DNA of 34,197 nucleotides from Deltaproteobacteria bacterium (lineage in GTDB: Bacteria; CG2-30-53-67): positions 1 through 34,197 of the forward strand of contig JAADIO010000030.1 in assembly GCA_013151235.1 (NCBI GenBank), written 5' to 3'. This document shows, piece by piece, positions 30,399-34,197 of this stretch. The notes below the pieces were generated by a model that saw only the letters and a list, made by a program, of their open reading frames with translations, did no database searches and was not told where the DNA came from. Made by a program: the position numbers and the translations under genes. The stretch's first letter is position 1. Each line of letters opens with the position of its first letter.

Positions 30399-31979
30399 AT
30401 GACGCCAGCACGCCGAATCGGAAACGAGCCCTATTATTTCGGGATCCGCTACAAGTGGTATGCCGCGGTCATCGTCATGATCGGGACGTTCATGACACTC
30501 CTCGACACCACGATTGTCGATATCACCCTCCCTAAAATGATGGCCTCCCTCAACGCCGACACCCATGGAATCCAGTGGGTCGTGATCGCCTATATGATCG
30601 GCTCCGCAATCTCCATGACGGCGGTCGGATGGATCGGGGCAAGGATCGGTCACCGGGAGACCTATATCTCCGGGATGGTGATCTTTACCGTGATGAGCAT
30701 GCTCTGCGGCCAGGCAACCAACCTGGAGATCATGACCCTGGGACGCTTCATCCAGGGGATCGGGGAGGGACTGGTCGTCCCCGTAGCCATGACCATGCTA
30801 TACGAGGTCTTTCCCGAAGACGAGCAGGGAATCGCCATGGGAATCTTCGGACTGGGGGCCTCGGCCGCCCCGGCCCTCGGCCCGATTCTGGGAGGCTTTC
30901 TCACCGAACATCTCACCTGGCGGTGGATCTTCTACGTCAATATTCCGATCTCGGTGATCGGCCTGGCCGCGGCGGTCCTCCTTCTGCAGAAGAGCAAACC
31001 CGACGAAGAACGGGCGGGCAGTTTCAACCTGGGGAGTTTTCTTCTCATGTCGGTCAGCTTCGGTTCGCTGCTGATCTTTCTCTCCAAGGGACAGGAGTGG
31101 GGCTGGACCCATTCGGACCGGATCGTCTTTCTCATGGTCCTCTGGGTGACAACCTTCGCCCTCTACATCTACCGGGAACGCAGATCGAAAGAACCTCTCC
31201 TGCATATCCGGCTCTTCCGGAACCCGGTCTTCGCCCTGGCCGTGGCCGGGATGTTCATCTTCTCCATGACCATCTACGGCGGCTACTTCCTGATCCCTCT
31301 CTATCTGGAGCGGCTTCGCGGATTTACCACCCTTGACGCCGGGATCATCATGCTCCCCGGCTCCATCGCCACCTCAATCGGTGTGGTCCTGGGAGGGGCG
31401 TTGAGCGATAAATTCAACGCCAAACTGATCGCACTCTTCTCGGCCGCCGCCTTTGCCCTCGCGACCTTCACGCTGGCCCATTTCGACCTGCACACGGAAA
31501 AATCAACCATCATCCTTCTGTACATCTTCTGGGGCGGCGCCTTCGGCCCCCTCTTCCCCTCCCTGACCGTACTCGCGCTGAATGTCATTCCCCTTGAGGA
31601 TGTCAATATGGGCTCAGCCATCCAAAACGTCTCCCGACTCGTGGCGGGGTCCGTGGGAACCTCCATCTCCGTCACGATCCTCGCCCGCAGGACCGACCTC
31701 TTCTTCGACCGCATCTCCGAACAGCTCCACTACGGCAACATCGTCGCCATGGGGGCTTTCCAAAAATTGCAACAGTATCTCATGGGCCGGGGGTTTCAAC
31801 CCGATACCGCCCGGCAACAGGCAACGGCCCTCTTTCAGATGCTGATCCGGCAGAAGGCCTCCTCCTATGCCTTTCAAAGTACTTTTATCTGGCTCGGCCT
31901 GATCGGTCTTCTTTGTATTGTGACCGTTTTTTTCATCAAGTATCGGAAGAAAGAAGGCGTCAAGGTCGCGGTGCATTGA
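30399..31979 (+). CDS. emrB: DHA2-family MFS multidrug exporter (EmrB/QacA type)
   Basis: 526 residues with about 14 transmembrane segments. TM1 carries the DHA2 motif LDTTIVDITLPKM, the loop after TM2 has the motif-A-like GWIGARIGHRETY, and TM5 holds the antiporter motif C (GLGASAAPALGPILGGFL). It exports drugs or toxic metabolites by proton antiport, probably through EmrA and TolC encoded immediately upstream (6-base gap to emrA). It is the last gene of the TetR-TolC-EmrA-EmrB operon. Substrate unknown. Confidence 0.94.
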   Translation: MTPARRIGNEPYYFGIRYKWYAAVIVMIGTFMTLLDTTIVDITLPKMMASLNADTHGIQWVVIAYMIGSAISMTAVGWIGARIGHRETYISGMVIFTVMSMLCGQATNLEIMTLGRFIQGIGEGLVVPVAMTMLYEVFPEDEQGIAMGIFGLGASAAPALGPILGGFLTEHLTWRWIFYVNIPISVIGLAAAVLLLQKSKPDEERAGSFNLGSFLLMSVSFGSLLIFLSKGQEWGWTHSDRIVFLMVLWVTTFALYIYRERRSKEPLLHIRLFRNPVFALAVAGMFIFSMTIYGGYFLIPLYLERLRGFTTLDAGIIMLPGSIATSIGVVLGGALSDKFNAKLIALFSAAAFALATFTLAHFDLHTEKSTIILLYIFWGGAFGPLFPSLTVLALNVIPLEDVNMGSAIQNVSRLVAGSVGTSISVTILARRTDLFFDRISEQLHYGNIVAMGAFQKLQQYLMGRGFQPDTARQQATALFQMLIRQKASSYAFQSTFIWLGLIGLLCIVTVFFIKYRKKEGVKVAVH

Positions 31980-32079
31980 ACCGCAAGAGTCAACGGCGAA
32001 ACAGATTGTCTCGATCTTTCGTGAAATCCCGTGAAAATTCCGTTAACGCAAATTTCCTTTCGCCTGGAATTCCACTCCG

Positions 32080-32191
32080 GCGCCCGCACAAGCACGCTGC
32101 CGTCGCGCTTGATGATAATGTCGGCAGTCGTACGCCGACTTCGAACCACTTTATAGTTTCTTTCCAGATCTAGACTGCATACCGGGAACAT
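32080..32191 (-). pseudogene. Remnant of a YgjP/DUF45-type (M48-related) metallopeptidase gene
   Basis: The minus-strand frame from 32191 reads MFPVCSLDLERNYKVVRSRR, then TTADIIIKRDGSVLVRAPEW. This matches the N-terminus of YgjP-like metal-dependent hydrolases (RSxRKTxxIxIxxDGxVxVRAP). After VRAPEW the similarity stops in this frame; a +1 frame gives a short further resemblance and then a stop. The rest of the ~230-residue protein, including its HExxH, is absent. It is a decayed 5' fragment between the EmrB and Fic genes. Confidence 0.55.
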
Positions 32192-32360
32192 TCATGGCCG
32201 GAAAGAAGCATGGCAGTTGTCGGACAGGTCCTACCTTAACGGAGTCTTGCGTAATTATATTTCCCGCATAAACCAGTTTTGTAACTGTTTTTCCGGCGAT
32301 GTAACAATTTTTCCCGGTGGGTCGGGGATGGTAAGAATCGTCTTCCTGTAATTATTTTTC
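32192..32360. other. Intergenic region without recognised gene
   Basis: AT-richer DNA between the metallopeptidase remnant and the Fic promoter. I see no coding, tRNA or terminator structure that I can support. Confidence 0.4.
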
Positions 32361-32388
32361 TTGACTTATACTAAAATATAACGATAAT
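32361..32388 (+). promoter_or_regulatory. Probable promoter of the Fic gene
   Basis: TTGACT (32361-32366) is followed after 16 bases of AT-rich DNA by GATAAT (32383-32388), about 70 bases before the Fic start. Confidence 0.5.
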
Positions 32389-32455
32389 TCTTGTAATGTG
32401 ATCATTTTTCCGCCTGTCTGCCGCAACACAATGGGGCACAGGCAGGGAGGAAGCC

Positions 32456-34027
32456 ATGGCTGAAAACGACCAGGATAGATCAAATGACAGACCTGCCTGC
32501 GCCGCAAACGAATGTGCCGCGGCAGGCAGGCCCGCAGGGTATGCGGCACTTATCGAGCGATACGACCTCGATGTTATTCCGAATTGGCACAGGTCGCAGG
32601 TGACGACCAGCGGAATCCACCGGATCGATTCGAGCAGGGACATAGTCGAGGAGGTATATCCGCCCAAGTACTGGCCGGGAGATACACTGGGCGATCATCT
32701 TGAATTTGCGCTCAAGTATGACGGTACGAATCTCGCGATACTCGCCAGCCTGTTCCAGAACGTCGCAGAGGAAGATTTCCTCGAATATGTCCGCTCCAAG
32801 CCCACCGGCAAGTACGCCAGGCGGTTGTGGTATCTGTACGAGTTTCTGACCGGCAAAACGCTTCCGCTCGACGATGTGAAGCGGGGTAATTACATTGATC
32901 TGCTCGACCCTGATGAATACTACACGGTCAGTCCGGCCCGCCAGGTTCGTCGTCAACGAATCAACGACAACTTGCCGGGTGATCGACGATTTTGCCCGAC
33001 GGTTCGTCGCACCGATACTCTTCACGACTTCAAAATAGCCGATCTTCCCGAGCGATGCCGCAGGGTGGTGTCCGGCTATTCCCCGGAATTGCTGAGGAGG
33101 GCGCTCGGTTACCTGTACGCCAAGGAGACAAGATCATCTTTTGAGATCGAACATATCAAGCCCATATCGACCAGGACCGAGCGATTTGTAGCATTGCTTC
33201 AACTGGCCGAGCAGGAAGACTTCTGTGAAAAACCGCGCCTGATCGAACTTCAGAATCGCATCGTCGATCCACGGTTCCGCGATTCCGACTACCGGACGAG
33301 CCAGAACTATGTTGGAGAGATGGTAGCCTGGCAGAAGGAAAGGATACACTTCGTGAGTCCGAAACCTGAGGATCTGGCCGACCTGATGGAGGGCCTGGTA
33401 ACCGCCCACAAGCGCATGGATGCAAGCTCCGTGTCCGCCGTGGTCCACGCTGCCGTCATCGCCTACGGGTTCGTTTTTCTGCACCCGTTCGAAGACGGCA
33501 ATGGTCGAATCCACCGTTTCCTGATCCACAACATTCTTGCCCGCCGAGGCTTTACGCCCAAAGGCGTCATGTTTCCCATATCGGCATCCATGCTGAAGAA
33601 CCCTGCCGACTATGACGCCTCTCTGGAAGCGTTTTCACGGCATCTTATGGCGCTGGTGGAATACTCGCTCGATGAAGAAGGGCGCATGAGCGTCCACAAC
33701 GATACTGCCGGGTGGTACCGCTATATCGATATGACGCCCCAGGCGGATGCGCTTTTCAAATTCATCGATCAGACCATTGAGACGGAGCTCGCCCGGGAAT
33801 TGGCGTTTCTGGCCAACTACGATGAAACAAAGAAAGCTATCCAGGAGATCGTGGACATGCCCGACCGGAAGATTGATCTCTTTATTCGCTTCTGCCTGCA
33901 AAACAACGGCAGACTCTCGGCACGGAAACGAGCGAGTCACTTCGATTTCCTGTCGAATGAGGAAATCGCCCGTATGGAACAGGCGGTTCTGGCCGCCTAC
34001 GGAAGCAGAACCTTGAACGATGATTGA
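32456..34027 (+). CDS. Fic-domain protein (putative AMPylating/nucleotidyl-transferring enzyme)
   Basis: 523 residues. The Fic core at ~280-400 has the complete motif HPFEDGNGRIHRF beginning at H343, where His is the catalytic base and Asn-Gly-Arg bind phosphates, so it should be active. Fic enzymes transfer AMP or other phosphate groups to proteins. Upstream, SSFEIEH (227-233) is at the place of the alpha-inhibitory motif (S/T)xxxE(G/N); the inhibitory Glu is E232 but the following residue is His, not Gly/Asn. A C-terminal ~130-residue helical/winged-helix-like region follows. AGGGAGGA precedes the ATG with a good gap. No antitoxin gene is next to it; the built-in motif may serve for self-inhibition. 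Target unknown. Confidence 0.9.
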   Translation: MAENDQDRSNDRPACAANECAAAGRPAGYAALIERYDLDVIPNWHRSQVTTSGIHRIDSSRDIVEEVYPPKYWPGDTLGDHLEFALKYDGTNLAILASLFQNVAEEDFLEYVRSKPTGKYARRLWYLYEFLTGKTLPLDDVKRGNYIDLLDPDEYYTVSPARQVRRQRINDNLPGDRRFCPTVRRTDTLHDFKIADLPERCRRVVSGYSPELLRRALGYLYAKETRSSFEIEHIKPISTRTERFVALLQLAEQEDFCEKPRLIELQNRIVDPRFRDSDYRTSQNYVGEMVAWQKERIHFVSPKPEDLADLMEGLVTAHKRMDASSVSAVVHAAVIAYGFVFLHPFEDGNGRIHRFLIHNILARRGFTPKGVMFPISASMLKNPADYDASLEAFSRHLMALVEYSLDEEGRMSVHNDTAGWYRYIDMTPQADALFKFIDQTIETELARELAFLANYDETKKAIQEIVDMPDRKIDLFIRFCLQNNGRLSARKRASHFDFLSNEEIARMEQAVLAAYGSRTLNDD

Positions 34028-34036
34028 TGGCGACCC

Positions 34037-34197
34037 ATGCGACTCCTGTTGATCAGCGACACCCATGGCAGGCTCGGAATCATCAATGAGTCGGCCTCTC
34101 ATGTTCAGACCGACGCGGTCATTCACGCCGGAGATTTTGGATTTTATGATGAGGGAAGTTATGGGCGTTTCTGCCCACGAACTTCGGCTCCGCCTCA
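34037..34197 (+). CDS. Metallophosphoesterase, N-terminal part (truncated by window end)
   Basis: From the ATG at 34037 the frame is open to the window edge (53 codons). MRLLLISDTHGRLG gives the DxH metal site (D8, H10) and VIHAGDFG the GDxx site of calcineurin-like/YfcE-type phosphoesterases. It starts 9 bases after the Fic stop and is probably co-transcribed with it. The remainder lies beyond the window. Confidence 0.75.
   Translation, partial: MRLLLISDTHGRLGIINESASHVQTDAVIHAGDFGFYDEGSYGRFCPRTSAPP

Noticed and set aside
1-34197. CRISPR array, tRNA, rRNA or insertion sequence
   Set aside because: I looked for regularly spaced repeats, tRNA-like cloverleaf/TTCGAnTC signatures and transposase frames with terminal repeats and found none that I could support.

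Overview
The window looks like chromosomal DNA from a Gram-negative bacterium. It encodes outer-membrane receptors, porins and TolC/NodT channels, a complete TonB-ExbB-ExbD set, RND and EmrAB pumps, and a GatCAB tRNA amidotransferase. Together with NikR, a NikMNQO nickel ECF transporter, a DUF4388 protein and purine-rich intergenic repeats, this suggests a Desulfobacterota ('deltaproteobacterial')-grade organism. That placement is inference, because no rRNA or marker gene is present. Most of the window is GC-rich; the first ~470 bases are clearly AT-rich and look acquired. I saw no rRNA, tRNA, CRISPR array or transposase.

Layout. (1) 1-1475: the end of an integron. An IntI-type integrase (+ strand) is divergent from a truncated AT-rich gene (- strand), and a GTTRRRY-type core site lies between them, so the truncated gene is probably the first cassette. 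(2) 1619-6511, all on the minus strand: gatC, panD, gatA, gatB and a membrane-anchored gluzincin-type peptidase. (3) 6611-8905: a large DUF4388 / Glu-rich / transmembrane / SPOR-like protein. (4) 9059-17560, all on the minus strand: a metal and cobalamin uptake block. In transcription order it holds a promoter, a cobalamin riboswitch, an intrinsic terminator, a second cobalamin riboswitch, btuB-like receptor, exbB, exbD, tonB, nikR (with its own promoter covered by a NikR-type operator), an OprB-like porin, and nikM-nikN-nikQ-nikO. (5) 17640-18540: a TVP38/VTT membrane protein behind a long, potentially pseudoknotted leader that ends in a hairpin covering its ribosome binding site. (6) 18578-25066: a TetR regulator with a palindrome in its promoter, then a NodT outer-membrane lipoprotein, an RND adaptor and an RND pump in overlapping order. 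(7) 25220-26842: a GT39/ArnT-like membrane glycosyltransferase on the opposite strand. (8) 27197-31979: a second TetR with a near-ideal palindromic operator, then TolC, EmrA-like and EmrB-like proteins. (9) 31980-34197: a decayed YgjP/M48-type metallopeptidase fragment, a Fic protein and the start of a metallophosphoesterase.

How the genes work together. The uptake block joins outer-membrane entry (TonB-dependent receptor, porin), energy transduction (TonB/ExbBD) and inner-membrane import (NikMNQO) under two controls that are visible in the DNA: cobalamin through tandem riboswitches and nickel through NikR. The two efflux operons are independent tripartite systems, each probably autorepressed by its own TetR protein. 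The least explained features are the tandem riboswitch arrangement, the structured leader of the TVP38 gene, the dispersed purine-rich ~9-10-nt repeats and the integron boundary.
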